Below, one piece after another: positions 39,079-50,103 of a stretch of DNA of 64,000 nucleotides. Both the position numbers and the translations under genes were made by a program. This DNA comes from Ceratodon purpureus. Lineage: Eukaryota > Streptophyta > Bryopsida > Pseudoditrichales > Ditrichaceae. The stretch covers positions 10,118,086 to 10,182,085 of the forward strand of contig CM026424.1 of NCBI GenBank assembly GCA_014871385.1, in the 5' to 3' direction. The notes under the pieces were generated by a model. That model was not told the origin of the DNA and did no database searches. It saw nothing but the letters and a program-made list of their open reading frames with translations. The number at the start of each line of letters is the position of its first letter. Position 1 is the first letter of the stretch.

Positions 39079-39325
39079 CATTTGTTTATTTCTTGGATTA
39101 TTCTCACAGATTAAAATATGTAGCATGTGTTTGCAAGCCACAAGTATCAGTCTTATGAACTCTTCCTCATGTAGTTACAAATTATTCAACTCAAATTTAG
39201 TCCATGTCGCAGTGAGCTAACCACATGAAAGAGATGTTGTAAACTGCTTGAGATCTTCCCTCGTCTATGTGCACTGCATTGACAAGTCTGAATTTGTTTT
39301 ACTGTTCTTAGGACAACGCAAAGAT

Positions 39326-40129
39326 ATGCATATCATTAGCTCAAAGCAGTTCACTTCCGGAGTTGATGAGAGGGGACATGCAGAACATCAAAAAAGTGGT
39401 GAAGTTACAATTACTAATCAACAACAAACTGGAACTGAGCAAACTGGCCAACAAACAAGTGGAGAAACTGCGTTTAATGATCAACGTCAAAAACTCGAAC
39501 AACTGACGTCTGCAACCTCCAAACCTGTGAAGGAAAGAAGTAAGAGATGCAAGAATTGGTCATTGGCCGAGACTCTGATATTGCTCAGTTGTAAGAAAGA
39601 AGGAGGACGTTTTTGCAAGGGGAGGCAGACCACCACGAATTGGAATGCAATTTCGCAGGAGATTGGGAACAAACTTGGCACTGTTCCGCCGACAGGAGTC
39701 CAATGCCGGCTTCGATATGACACGCTCTTGAAGGCCTACAAGACAGCAAACATCCATTGCATGGAGAATGGCAAGCGATTTTCTGAACTGTACCATGGCG
39801 AACTGAAGCTGGCAACGAATTTGACTGAGGATTGGTACAACGCCATCGACGAGATGTGCCGCGGTTTGCCTCACAATGCGAGGTCCCCGAAGCGTGTGAA
39901 GTACACTCTCAGTGTTGATGATGGTGGTCCAACTCCGACGAGCCCACGTGATTCACCACCTCGTACTCCACCGATGTCTGAGGACTATTCGGAAGTGACA
40001 ACGGCTCATGACGCATCAGTACATGCAAGTTTATCTATCAGTCGTTATTACATGCACAAGATGTATGAGGAACATCTGGTCTCTCACGCACTCATTGCAA
40101 ATTCGCCGACGTTGTCCTTACACATTTAG
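39326..40129 (+). CDS. Trihelix (MYB/SANT-like) DNA-binding protein or C-terminal module (267 aa)
   Basis: The ORF begins at an ATG at 39,326, following a splice-acceptor-like TTCTTAG at 39,311. It starts with a Gln/Thr-rich low-complexity region. It then has a trihelix-like domain (about residues 95-200): CKNWSLAETLILLSCKKEGG, TTNWNAISQEIGNKLG, QCRLRYDTLLKAYKTAN, TEDWYNAIDEMCRG. This is the pattern of three spaced Trp helices of plant GT factors. A Pro/Ser-rich segment (TPTSPRDSPPRTPP) and a short helical end follow. It lies only about 250 bp after the protease frame, on the same strand. With the obvious splice (39,051 to 39,312) the frame is off by one, giving a 64-codon tail that stops at 39,504. 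Either this is a separate short-spaced gene or the join uses another site. Confidence 0.7.
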   Translation: MHIISSKQFTSGVDERGHAEHQKSGEVTITNQQQTGTEQTGQQTSGETAFNDQRQKLEQLTSATSKPVKERSKRCKNWSLAETLILLSCKKEGGRFCKGRQTTTNWNAISQEIGNKLGTVPPTGVQCRLRYDTLLKAYKTANIHCMENGKRFSELYHGELKLATNLTEDWYNAIDEMCRGLPHNARSPKRVKYTLSVDDGGPTPTSPRDSPPRTPPMSEDYSEVTTAHDASVHASLSISRYYMHKMYEEHLVSHALIANSPTLSLHI

Positions 40130-41039
40130 CAAACTTTCTGAGATCCCTCACATATCTAAAACGAAAAAAACAAAACTCACTGTCAGGACAAAGTAGGTTC
40201 TAGCAGCCATTCTGCTTCAATCACAGGCTAGTTACATGGTTCGAGTTTCTCTTCTGTGTGTTCGAAGAGAGAACCAGTGGCCTTTTTGAACATTGCTTCA
40301 ATTTTGCAACAAGTTTGTATATTACCTGAATTCTGTTGTGTCCATGCTGATGCGATACATCTGCGGTCAGGACACCACGAGGGCTGAAATTAGACTCCTG
40401 AGATGGGTACCCAGATCACAATTTCTTAGTCTGAGTTCAAGCATTAGAAATGATGAAATCTCAAAGCTCAGGCTAGGGTGGCATCGACTATTTTGAAGCT
40501 AGTGTCTGTTGGTAGAGACTGGGTTATTGCATTCACTCAATTGTGAGAGAAGCTAACACGGAATAGAAAATGATTCAGCCTTCGGTCAGAGAACTAGGCA
40601 ACACCTAACCCATTGCTTCTGAACCGATAACGAGAGCTGGTGATCACTAACCTACAATGGTCATGTGTACCGGCTTGGATTGGGAGCAAAGAACGTGAAG
40701 GAGTCGACCGGGAAGACGACGGATATGAAGTACATCTAAGCCCTAATTCTTTCCTCGCATTAGCCAAGAATCTCATTCTTCCTCTTTCATTTTCGTTGCT
40801 TGGATTCTCAACAATTTGCCCTCGGCGACGACTCTCCCTAAGTTTCTCTAAGTTGCTATTAGCTTCGCTCTCTTCACCTCCCATGCCTAACAGGAGAGAT
40901 TCTCAAAGAAAGGGTAGCAAGCTTTGTTAGGGTTTTACCACAGACAGACTGTCTGTACATAGTAGAGCTACAAGTACCGGGTCGTAACACATTCAGTCTA
41001 TCAATCTCCATCTCACGCGTTTTGTTTGTCTGGGTTTAA
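40130..41039. other. Intergenic
   Basis: Probably the 3' UTR of the trihelix gene, followed by the 5' flank of the duplicated copy. A minus-strand frame at 40,594-40,884 begins with an ATG and is Arg/Glu-rich, but it has no family resemblance; I do not call it. Confidence 0.4.
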
Positions 41040-42909
41040 CAAGCTTTGACGGGGGATGACAATAAGCATCCATTCGGTGATGGAGAGGTGTTATTTTCAT
41101 TGCCACAATGCTCAACCTTCACATACACGGAATGGTCATCTGGCCCAGAGAATGGTGAGTCCGGATGTTACACTATGGCGCATATGCTTTGGAGGTCTGT
41201 GGCACCGATTTTCAGTACTGGAATTGCTTTGACAAGTCGCCAAAATGTTTAAAAACATGAGTGGCCTACCCATATTGGACCTGATTTCGGGGTCCTTCCG
41301 CAAACTGGTTGGAGGAGGAGAGTTTGCATCCGATACAGATGGGCCCGCTGTATCGGATGCGTTTCAATTTCAGAATCCCTGGCTTCGGATGCGTGGAAAA
41401 ACAGAGTTACAACAGTGGGTGCCAGATGGAACATCGCCACGCAGTCTCCGACAGTTTGAGAGTTGGGGCTCTGCTTCTTAGTCGTGGCTCGGGCTGTGAT
41501 TTGAGTCTGCTTTGGTCGCTTCATTGAGCGCAAGTTGGGTATTCAATTTCGTGAACTAGCTCCAGATATGGAAGGTACTCTCTCATCTTTCTCTCATTTT
41601 TGATGGTCCTTGTCTAGCTCAGGCTATTTCGGTGAGCCTGACGGCATCTGTGAATTGTAATTGAGGTCAATCTTTTCAAATTTTTATCAAGGTTGGTCTA
41701 GTTAGTGGTTACTTGTCATCATCGTATTCATAGCGTTTAGTCAACAAATGTTGTGTTGTCGGTTTCAAATTCATTTCGCTATTACTAGATTACAGGATTG
41801 GATTCTAGCAGAGCTTTTGGAAGATAGCTGAGGATATAGTCGATGCACAAAAGAACACCATATGGAAATGGTTGTTTACTCTTGGGTTAGAAGGGATTCT
41901 ATTTTTTTCGTTCTAACCAGAGTTTCTACGTCAGAGAGCTTGATGATGCTAGAAATGCAATTGAAGGAGGACAACGATTTTATCCAGGAGTTAAATTTTA
42001 AGACCTCTGTTTCAGACAAATCAGAACGTGGAGGTAAGTTGGATCTAAAGATGGCGTTTGACAGTAGCTTTTAAACAGCTCAGGAACATGCCGATTCACG
42101 TCCTTGATTCAAATTGTAGCGTGGGGTTTTGAATTTTCTTAAACATCACATGGAGTATTGAATAACTATGAAATAATGGTAGGGAAGTTCATCAATCAAG
42201 GCATACATGTTTTTGTGTATTGAGCGTGGTTTAGACAAAAAACCATTTCAGTTGCTACACTTATAGTATTGGTATATATTAAGCTTTTTGTGAAATGCAC
42301 ATGTATGCCGAGTTCCTTCACTGTCGCTTGAAAGGACAGCCAGCAGCAGGTCGTTACTGCTTCACCACAATCACAAGACTGAACTGAAACATTGCTGTAT
42401 AGTAATCTTGCATACAAAAGTGCTCTCACATCCATGATTTTCAGGTGAAATACAAGACGAAGTTCCACAACACGAAGTAGTGCTGGTCTTTCCTGAAGGC
42501 GAAAGTGATTCTGTGAGAATCATAAACAGTGACATTGAGAGTTTACAACCTGGGGAGTTTTTGAGTGGAAACCTTGTCGACTTCTACATCAAGTAAGTCT
42601 CTTCATCAATATTGATCCTGTATTTAAGAATCACATGATTCGTTGTTTTGCATCCTCACTCCTTCCAGAATAAATATTGGTTCTTCATGAATCACTCTTT
42701 GATCGCAGGTATCTGCTGAAGCGCCTTTCTTCAACGAGCCAAAGTCGTTTTCATTCATTCAAGAGCTCTTTCTACTCGGAACTTGTGAAAACTCACGGTG
42801 CTACAAAATCCGAACAATGTGAGGCTTCTTTTGAGAAAGACTTGCTGGAGTTGACTGGGGAGATTAACATATTTGAAAAGGCGTACGTTTTCATTCCTGT
42901 CAATCAAAG
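41040..42909 (+). pseudogene. Truncated duplicate of the SUMO protease-like gene
   Basis: This is collinear with 35,790-37,591. The upstream part (41,046-41,580) and the exon equivalents 42,445-42,592 (reads GEIQDEVPQHEVVLVFPEGE ... SLQPGEFLSGNLVDFYIK) and 42,709-42,909 (YLLKRLSSTSQSRFHSFKSS ... NIFEKAYVFIPVNQR) are recognisable, with splice sites preserved. It ends exactly where the exon with the catalytic His should follow. No His, Asp or Cys region is found downstream, where unrelated repeats begin. It cannot encode a working protease. Confidence 0.8.
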
Positions 42910-43149
42910 GTGATAGCGCTCTTCTGATACTGAATTGTTTTCTACCAGCTTATTTGTTGCAGGTTGTTGTGAGATGTCTTTCCAGAATGACATTGTTTCT
43001 GTCTGTTTATACGGAATTGCTAGTACTTCAGCCAAAAAACTGTCATATATAAGAAACTTTTCTGTACGTAGAGTAGTGCAGTCTGAAGTTCTCATCTTGT
43101 GGTGAGATGTTGTTTTCGACAAATTGTTTTTTCCAAAAAACACTAGTTG

Positions 43150-43495
43150 AGTGGTAGATTTCAAATACCTCTCTGTGGTCAAATCTCTTGAAGTTGAAAT
43201 TTTTACCCCATATTATCAACATAGAGATGATCTTGTGCTAAAATTTTCATGGCCAAATTCTCTTTTTCCATTCTTTGTGAGGGTATCAAAGTTGGTAGTA
43301 TTGAAGTTTTGTTTCTTAGCTACACATGTTGGTAGATTTTAAATATCTTTTTTTGTGTAGATCTTCTGGCCTTGAAATTTGGTACACGTGTTATTAACTT
43401 AAAGATGATGTTGTGGTAAAACTTTCATGCTAAAATACCAGTTTTTGAGCCCTTGGGAGGGTGGCAAAGTTGGCAGCAATGAAGCTTTTTTTCCC
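43150..43495 (+). repeat. Degenerate direct repeat, two units of about 175 bp
   Basis: GGTAGATTTCAAATA at 43,155 and GGTAGATTTTAAATA at about 43,331 start two related units, both with AGATGAT-TTGTG-TAAAA-TTTCATG and GAGGGT-CAAAGTTGG. The function is unknown. Confidence 0.65.
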
Positions 43496-44357
43496 TTACG
43501 AAAACAAGAATTCGTAATTGAGCTGTACCTGACTGTACAATCGGGAACCAGCTAGAATGAAAATTGCAAGGGTCTCATCAAGGAGAGTTCAAGATTTGAG
43601 TCTCCTCATATCAATCAGAGAGAGCAGAATGCAAGAGTATGGTGAACCCAAGAGAGTCTATGTTTGAGTTCTACTAGGAAATTCGACAACCAGGAGATAG
43701 AGACGCTAAAACGTGCTTCCTTCATTGCCCAAGGCTATACCCATGTTGATAAAAATTGGATACCAGAACTAGAAAGTATGCAGCCTACCAAATAAGGTAT
43801 ACATACCCATAACCGATAATGCACCCATTGCAGATTAGGAGACTTCCTGGTTGCTGAGCAATGGAAAACTAGTAACTGATAAATAAATATTAGCCCTTAT
43901 GACTGTTACAGAAATAAATACACTTATGTTTGTTCACTAATTTTATTGTTGTTGGTCATGGGTGAAGCTATATGTTGGTTATTGGATTTGATTAACTTTT
44001 GAACAATTTTTTTTTAGTAATTCTAATTTTACTTAATTAATTTTGGAAAAAAGCTCATTCTTCATGAACCTTATTTTCCGATGCACTAAAAATAACTCCT
44101 TGATAACTCAAGATAAACTATGCTGAAATGGTTATAGGTGTATATTCTTTAGGTTGCTGCTGAAACAATAATGAGATTAGCACAATAAAAGGTAATCGAC
44201 AAAAGTAAGAAGAATGTGTACACTTTGGAATGCAAGAACTTGCTCAACTATTGATGAAGTTTGGAATTTCAAATTGCCTACGTTGGAATGCTACTGAGGT
44301 GTACTTCAATATCACAAAAAAAACATATACATATAAATCTGAAAATAAATAGGCATG
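43496..44357. other. Intergenic
   Basis: I see no supported gene or clear repeat. Confidence 0.4.
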
Positions 44358-45081
44358 AAGAGAAGCACAATAAAGTGGACCAAAAAAGTGCTTAGCTATT
44401 TGCCAATTTTAGCCCTTTTGTAAAAATTGGACAAAAGTGATGGATTGATGTAATTGAAGTCAATTTTTTTGCTAGTATGGATTCTCAACTTATTTTTCTA
44501 CAACTTGGAAAAGTTTTGTTCAAAATAGTCACTTTAAAGTAATTGTATGAGGGCTTTAAATCCAAGCAAAGTAAATGCAGTCATTTGAAAAATTGGCTAT
44601 AAAAGAATTAAAAACTATCCAAAAAATCACTTTTAATTAAGTGGTGCCCTCTGTATGTTTAAGAAGTATTCTAAAATAGTCAATTCATATACTCATCAAT
44701 TGGTTTTGGGTTGATGTTTTTTAAGAGGGTCACTTCCGCAATACTTTTTGTGCATTTTTTTTCACCGAACATTGTTTTTTAAATTGAAAAAAACATCCTT
44801 TACAGACAATAGAGGGCACCAAATGAAGAAATTAAGACTCTCAAAAAGTTCATTTTCATGATTTAGAAGTAGTGGTCAAATTTAGTTTCAATTGAAGATG
44901 TTCTTTTTATGAAGATGCGTGAATGATACCTTATGACACCCTAGAAAGTGACTAAAATGATCAAAAACTACACCAAAATGCTCAAAATCACCTTTGAGCT
45001 TTAAAAAACAGCACACTTCCTATTTACTCTTTAGTGATTACATTTTGCACTTTGTGTTCCACTTTATTGTGCTCTCCCCTG
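44358..45081 (-). mobile_element. Non-autonomous TIR element (about 724 bp)
   Basis: The left end (AGAAGCACAATAAAGTGGAC) is an approximate reverse complement of the right end (TTCCACTTTATTGTGCTCTC), with roughly 30-bp imperfect terminal repeats. Its inner part occurs reverse-complemented at 7,370-7,812. Its left part occurs reverse-complemented at 2,200-2,440 and in units B and C. No transposase is present and the target duplication is not clear. Confidence 0.65.
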
Positions 45082-45137
45082 CTCTCGTCTAGATCTTGGA
45101 CTTTCAAGGTGCTCTGTCAACATGATCAATTTTCTAG

Positions 45138-45450
45138 TTCACCCTACTACCAAGTCCAAAATTCACCCTACTTCATTCATAGAGACTTTTCATTCATATG
45201 AAGCAAATTGTCTCTTATAGGAAGCAACTACCCTACTTCCAGTTAAGAATGACCTCAAGGGTCTTGCTAAATATTCTAATTCACCCTAGTACCGAGTCCA
45301 AAGTTCACCCTACTACTTAGTCGAAGGTTCACACTATTATCAAGTCCAAAATTCACCCTATTATTGGGTCTAAAATTAATCCTATCTTCGAGTCCAAGAT
45401 TCACCCTACTATCAAGTTCAAAATTTACTCCACTACCAGGTGGAAAATTG
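45138..45450 (+). repeat. Degenerate minisatellite, unit about 24 bp
   Basis: The unit TTCACCCTACTACCAAGTCC recurs in diverged form, twice at 45,138-45,180 and then about seven times from 45,280, separated by about 95 bp of other sequence. Confidence 0.8.
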
Positions 45451-45597
45451 TGTTGAGGCCTTGAAGGACTTTCCTAACACCTTGACGTGCCAAATATTGT
45501 AATATTGTTTTTATATCTTTACTTTTGTTTTTTGTCTATTGCTTTTGCTTTACATTATGCATTCATGGACACTATTATATAGGGCTTTTACATTTAT

Positions 45598-45935
45598 AGT
45601 AGGTAGGTAGGTAGCTAGGTAGATACTATTATGTGGGGCTTTTAAGTTTTTTTTGTTTTATATATATGCCCGTTTTTTTAAATTTTTTTTTTATGTATGC
45701 TTGTTTTTTTTTTTTTTTTTTTTTTTAAGTTTCCCCATTTTTATTAGTATGTAAATTGTAAAAAAGAGGTAGGTAGGTAGGTAGGTAGGTAGGTAGGTAG
45801 GTAACACTCACTTAATTCCTGTGATAACACTTACTTAACTCCCGTGATAACAGTCACTTAACTCATGTGAAAACATACACTTAACTCTTTACTTTTACAT
45901 TCATGGTAGGTAGGTAAATAGGTAGGTAGGAAGGA
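45598..45935 (+). repeat. Microsatellite cluster: (GGTA)n blocks and poly-T
   Basis: (GGTA)n blocks lie at about 45,598-45,620, 45,768-45,802 and 45,905-45,932. A T tract of more than 20 bases lies near 45,705-45,726. Confidence 0.9.
45803..45889 (+). repeat. 23-bp tandem repeat, about 3.7 copies
   Basis: The unit is approximately AACACTCACTTAATTCCTGT plus GAT, repeated between two GGTA blocks with a few substitutions per copy. Confidence 0.8.
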
Positions 45936-46111
45936 ACAGACAAACATACAGTAATCTTTTATATAAGAAATGGACCTTACAAGGCATCACTCTTTGAGCT
46001 TGGGCGACTTCCATATAAGGCTTACGGGATCACAAGGTGAGTCAATTTCTGTGTATTAGTTCTTCTGTGTCATTCCAAGTTGTGGAAAAACAAGTTGAGA
46101 ATCCGTATTAA

Positions 46112-47024
46112 CCCCTAAATGCCCACCATGAATTCACATTGAAAACTGCCTTCAACACTCTTTTGTGAAGCAAGTTAGTTTTTCCAATTTTGTGATATTT
46201 TTTTGCAATTTCAACTGTAGGATCTTATAGCTAACTTATTGAGATATTCTTTTCCAAAATTTTAGAGAAAAATACAACACCGATAGCAAGATCGTAATGT
46301 TCAAAGTTTAAAAACAAGTTTTTTTTCAATCCTTCAAAAAGCTGAAATTTCACTTTCAATGAATTTTCAAAAAATATGCTTAACAAATTTGAAATGGGCA
46401 ACTCCATATTCTAATATAAAAATGACTTGAGAATATACACAAAAAATATCAAATGAAAAAACCTAGATTTTCATCTTCAAAAGATATGTAAATCAAAATA
46501 CAATGTAGAATACAAGGAAAAACTAAATTGCTAATTACATCCACATAAAAGTGGATAACATTACTTTCAACGGTAGAAATGATGTGATACATAACAAAAA
46601 ACTTTTCCGATTTTTATTTTTGAAAAATTGTCAAAATTGTATTCAAAATGAGCTCTTAAAGTTTTTTTCATGAAGATTTGACCAAACTGCCCGCATAACA
46701 TGAATTGTCATATCTTTTACCTCACTTGTTGGAATGGACTAAATCAAATCATTCTGTCCAAATATGAATCTCTACAAAATGATGATGTTTTTAATTATTT
46801 TTTATAAACAATTTTTGTGGCTGCCCGCGTTGAGATTGTTTACCTTCAACCATTCCATAACTTTTGCATTACATAACCAAATCTTATGAAACAAAGCTTG
46901 GCATGTACGTAATGACCTAGAGAATCCACATGCAAAATCTCAAAACTTGAAGCTATTTTTACCACTGTGGGACCCTGCCCAAAATAGCCGGCGACCACAT
47001 TTTGGTTGCCTGAGAGTTTAGGGG
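46112..47024 (-). mobile_element. TTAA-flanked, CCCCTAA-ended element, copy 3 (913 bp), inserted in unit C
   Basis: The ends are CCCCTAAA and its complement, flanked by TTAA at 46,108-46,111 and 47,025-47,028. The same place in units A and B reads CCATATTAACAAATAAAATT with a single TTAA, so the empty site is directly visible and the target duplication is exactly TTAA. The reversed interior carries the family landmark (TTTGAACATTACGATCTTGC ... GTTAGCTATAAGATCCTAC). No protein is encoded. Confidence 0.85.
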
Positions 47025-48637
47025 TTAACAAACAAAATTGACTTCAATTACATCTTTCCATCACTTATGTGCACGTTTTGCAAAAGGGCTGAAACTGGCA
47101 AATAGCTAATCACTTTTATGGTTCACTTTATTGTGCTTCTCCCCTTCCATCCACAATTCAAATAAAATACTAAATTACACTCAAGTACATATGCATTATT
47201 ACTAATATCACTAAGTTACCATTATTTCTAATATCAAAATTCATCGTTGCCCAAGTATTCCAAGTTAGTAATTGGGATGCCCGGCAACAAGAGTTCGGGC
47301 CCCAAAAATACTATTTTTGTCTTTATCTTTCTGTGTTTCTCATTTTCTCTTAATCTTCGTCTTTAAAAATTTTTATTTTTGACTTTTTATCTTTAACTTT
47401 TTCTTCGACTTCTTGCCTTTGTCTTTTTAGCTCTGTCATTTTATCTTTGTCTTTTTACTTTTTACTTTTTTACTTTTTCTTTTTCTTTTAGTCTTTTACA
47501 TTAGAATAAATTAAGTATACTTTTACTTTTCAATAATTTTAGAGGAAAATTATTAGTTCTATAAATTCTAACTGATACTCAAATATAAAATTACAAAAGA
47601 TGAATAACAACATATGTTGTTTCTTGTCCTATCTTCGCTCCTAAAAGTTACAAAGTGTTCCTCGAATTCTCAAATCACTTGTTGCTGGGATTTGGAAGTC
47701 TCAGGTTCATGTGCTGCCAGTGCTGGTGAGTGTGACCACATGCATCTGATACCATCCACATGGCTAATTCAAGCTTCTGAGGTTCATCCTTTAATTTAGG
47801 GCTTCTGTTTCGTTTTTGTGATGTGAGAATGAGTTGTTGTTGTTTTGGTGGTGGTGTGAGAATCTGGGTTTCCAGGTGTGGGGTACTGCAAGGGATCATT
47901 TCTGTCTTTGTGTGTTTGAGGTTGTTGTAGAGTCGACCGTGAGGACTGTTCTTAGGTTGTCACGGTACAATGACGCCATGGTTTCTTCTGCATTGCTGGA
48001 GGACGATTTGGTGCGATGTTGAAAAGCCTTGTAGGCTAGCATGCTTTTAGTTTTGGTGATCAGTGGACGCAGAACTTCCGAGCTTGCGGTTTGAGTCATG
48101 TTGGTGTAGTGTGATTGAAGTGCCAGGATTGAAGTCGCTTTCTAGGGCATTGTTTTTGGCCTGCGTAGATGAGATGCTTGCAGAGTGAAAATCTTTAGAG
48201 CTTTTTGTGGTGAGAGGTATTACTTGCTGTTGAATTGAACGTTTGGAGATTCATGGTTGGGTCACGGCCATCTAGATTGGAATTTGGCAGGTTGGTCGTT
48301 TTCAGGATGTGTTTTGTGATCATGGGCCCATGCTTGTTCGATGAACTTAGGGTATTCTGGAAGATGTTCTGAAAGTAGCATTGAGAGGTTTCTTTTGCCT
48401 GGGTTGATGAAGCTTGCTGAATGATAGTCTTGTGGTCGAAGTGTGCCTTGAACTAAAGAAACGATGAATTTGTTGATTACTGGTTCCATTGTCCCACTCA
48501 TCTTGGAAGCAATTTGCAACTGCAGGAATCCAGGCCTCGATCAGAGTTGTGCATTGGGAATTTCTGCAACCATAGATACTTGAGAAGGGAATTTCTGCTG
48601 ATAAGGAGCTTCATTGTCGACCGAGGGCGAGAGCGCC
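47025..48637. other. 5' flank of F-box gene C
   Basis: This is homologous to the A/B upstream DNA but has several small indels and substitutions, including a shorter pyrimidine-rich tract (about 47,315-47,500). No separate gene is supported. Confidence 0.6.
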
Positions 48638-49846
48638 ATGGCACCAAGGCCGTCGAGGAATTTGAAGGAAGATGCGACGGTGTTGGGGGATATGAAGGAT
48701 GATGTTGCCATGGATCCGACGCTGTGGGGGAATTTGAAGGACTATGTTGCCATGGAGATCATATATGCGAAGGTACCGTTTCATGAGTTCTTCCAGCTGC
48801 GCCTGGTGTGTAAGGAGTGGAATCATCTGGCTGGCGATCGGAAATTCCTGGAGGACCACTTCAAGGAATACTTGGTACCGGAGCCCTACTTCTACATCCC
48901 CGGTGGTTGCGAATACTTGGATCCCTACCCCCAATTGGTAAATGGTCGCTTCATGAATGGCCTTTTGACTATTGACATCACCTCCGAGGATGTGGGCTGG
49001 ATAGGGCTGTATAACACTTGGAAGGATCGTGGTGGATGTTTCGCTGTAAATGGTCTAATCTACAGCGAGACGGTGCCTAGCCCTGACTACCTCAGTCGAC
49101 AAAAGAAGACACCCGAAGTTGTGCAGAAGAGGGCTGAAAGTAGAAGGCAGGAGGTTTTTAACATCCACACAAGAGTGAGGCACAAGTTGCCTGCGCCGCA
49201 GTTGAGCACAGCTATTCCGGTTGTTGGCATGTTGGTGGACACTTCTGTACGCCCGTATGGTTTCAAAGTCATTCAAGGATGTGGGGACCTTGGAACTCAA
49301 ATCTTTGACTCAAGAACGAATGCATGGGAACTTCGACCTTCTCGGCTACCCGTAGGGATAGCTGCCCGATTGGACTCATCTCGTTCAAAATCTTATGATA
49401 ATCCTGGATTGTGCAAGCATGGTTCAGTCAATTGTAATGGCCTTCTCTTTATCAGAACCGAGGATTGCAAGGAGATATTGGTCTACAATGAAAAAGAGGA
49501 CGTATGGAGTACGCTCCGCGTGCCTAATTATTTTGTACGGAGGTTTTTTTCCATTGGATCATGGCATGGGAGACTTTTTAATGCAGGTCGACTTGGAGTA
49601 TGCGGTTTGACATGGGATGTGGTTAACCCATCAAGGCACAAATGGGAGCCGTATGACCAAATGCCCGCAGATGTACGTGACTGGCTTGCTTGTGGTTTAA
49701 ATTTTTTCTTAGATTGTACTGATTTCTCAAAAAATTATCTTCTCATATGTAATAGAAGGACTACTGAGGATTGCAAGATCAAAATTGTGTTGTATGATCT
49801 TGCTACCAAATCTTGGGAAACGTTTACCTTCCGTTTCGGGAGGTAG
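48638..49846 (+). CDS. F-box protein, copy C (402 aa)
   Basis: Single exon, ATG in the same context as A and B. The N-terminal 93 residues, including the F-box (about 31-72), are nearly the same (FHEFFQL for FHKFFQL). A four-residue shortening follows CEYLDPY, and the C-terminal half carries many substitutions. It shares the KSYDNPGLCKHGSVN block with copy B. The frame is intact to a stop at 49,844-49,846. Inferred role: SCF substrate receptor, target unknown. Confidence 0.88.
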   Translation: MAPRPSRNLKEDATVLGDMKDDVAMDPTLWGNLKDYVAMEIIYAKVPFHEFFQLRLVCKEWNHLAGDRKFLEDHFKEYLVPEPYFYIPGGCEYLDPYPQLVNGRFMNGLLTIDITSEDVGWIGLYNTWKDRGGCFAVNGLIYSETVPSPDYLSRQKKTPEVVQKRAESRRQEVFNIHTRVRHKLPAPQLSTAIPVVGMLVDTSVRPYGFKVIQGCGDLGTQIFDSRTNAWELRPSRLPVGIAARLDSSRSKSYDNPGLCKHGSVNCNGLLFIRTEDCKEILVYNEKEDVWSTLRVPNYFVRRFFSIGSWHGRLFNAGRLGVCGLTWDVVNPSRHKWEPYDQMPADVRDWLACGLNFFLDCTDFSKNYLLICNRRTTEDCKIKIVLYDLATKSWETFTFRFGR

Positions 49847-50103
49847 TTAAACTTTGAGTGAACAAGTTAATCAAAGATATCATTTTAGGCAAACCTATTT
49901 GAATCATCTATGAATGTGAACACCTAAATTCTGACATCACCCACAAACTACCTTCTTTTTGTTGTGTAAGACAACCTCACCAACAAGCCCTTACTATGGA
50001 GTCGGTCCTCACACATCTCGCCACCTTGCTGGTTGCGTTCTCTCACTTTTCCTTCCTCTTCCACCACATGCTTGCACTTGTTGGACATCAACTTCGGACC
50101 CCA

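Larger units (their letters stand above)
46073..50103 (+). repeat. Segmental duplication unit C (F-box segment)
   Basis: It matches units A/B from CCAAGTTGT at about 46,076 (A: about 2,280) through the F-box gene, and continues with unit A to about 50,103 (A: about 5,395). It is more diverged than A is from B, and it is split by the element at 46,112-47,024. Confidence 0.88.

Noticed and set aside
40594-40884. 96-codon minus-strand ORF beginning with ATG
   Set aside because: Low-complexity Arg/Glu/Ser composition, no family, no supporting neighbours; probably chance.
45138-45450. CRISPR-like array of short repeats
   Set aside because: The repeats are degenerate, have no unique spacers of constant length, and the setting is a plant nuclear genome; it is a minisatellite.
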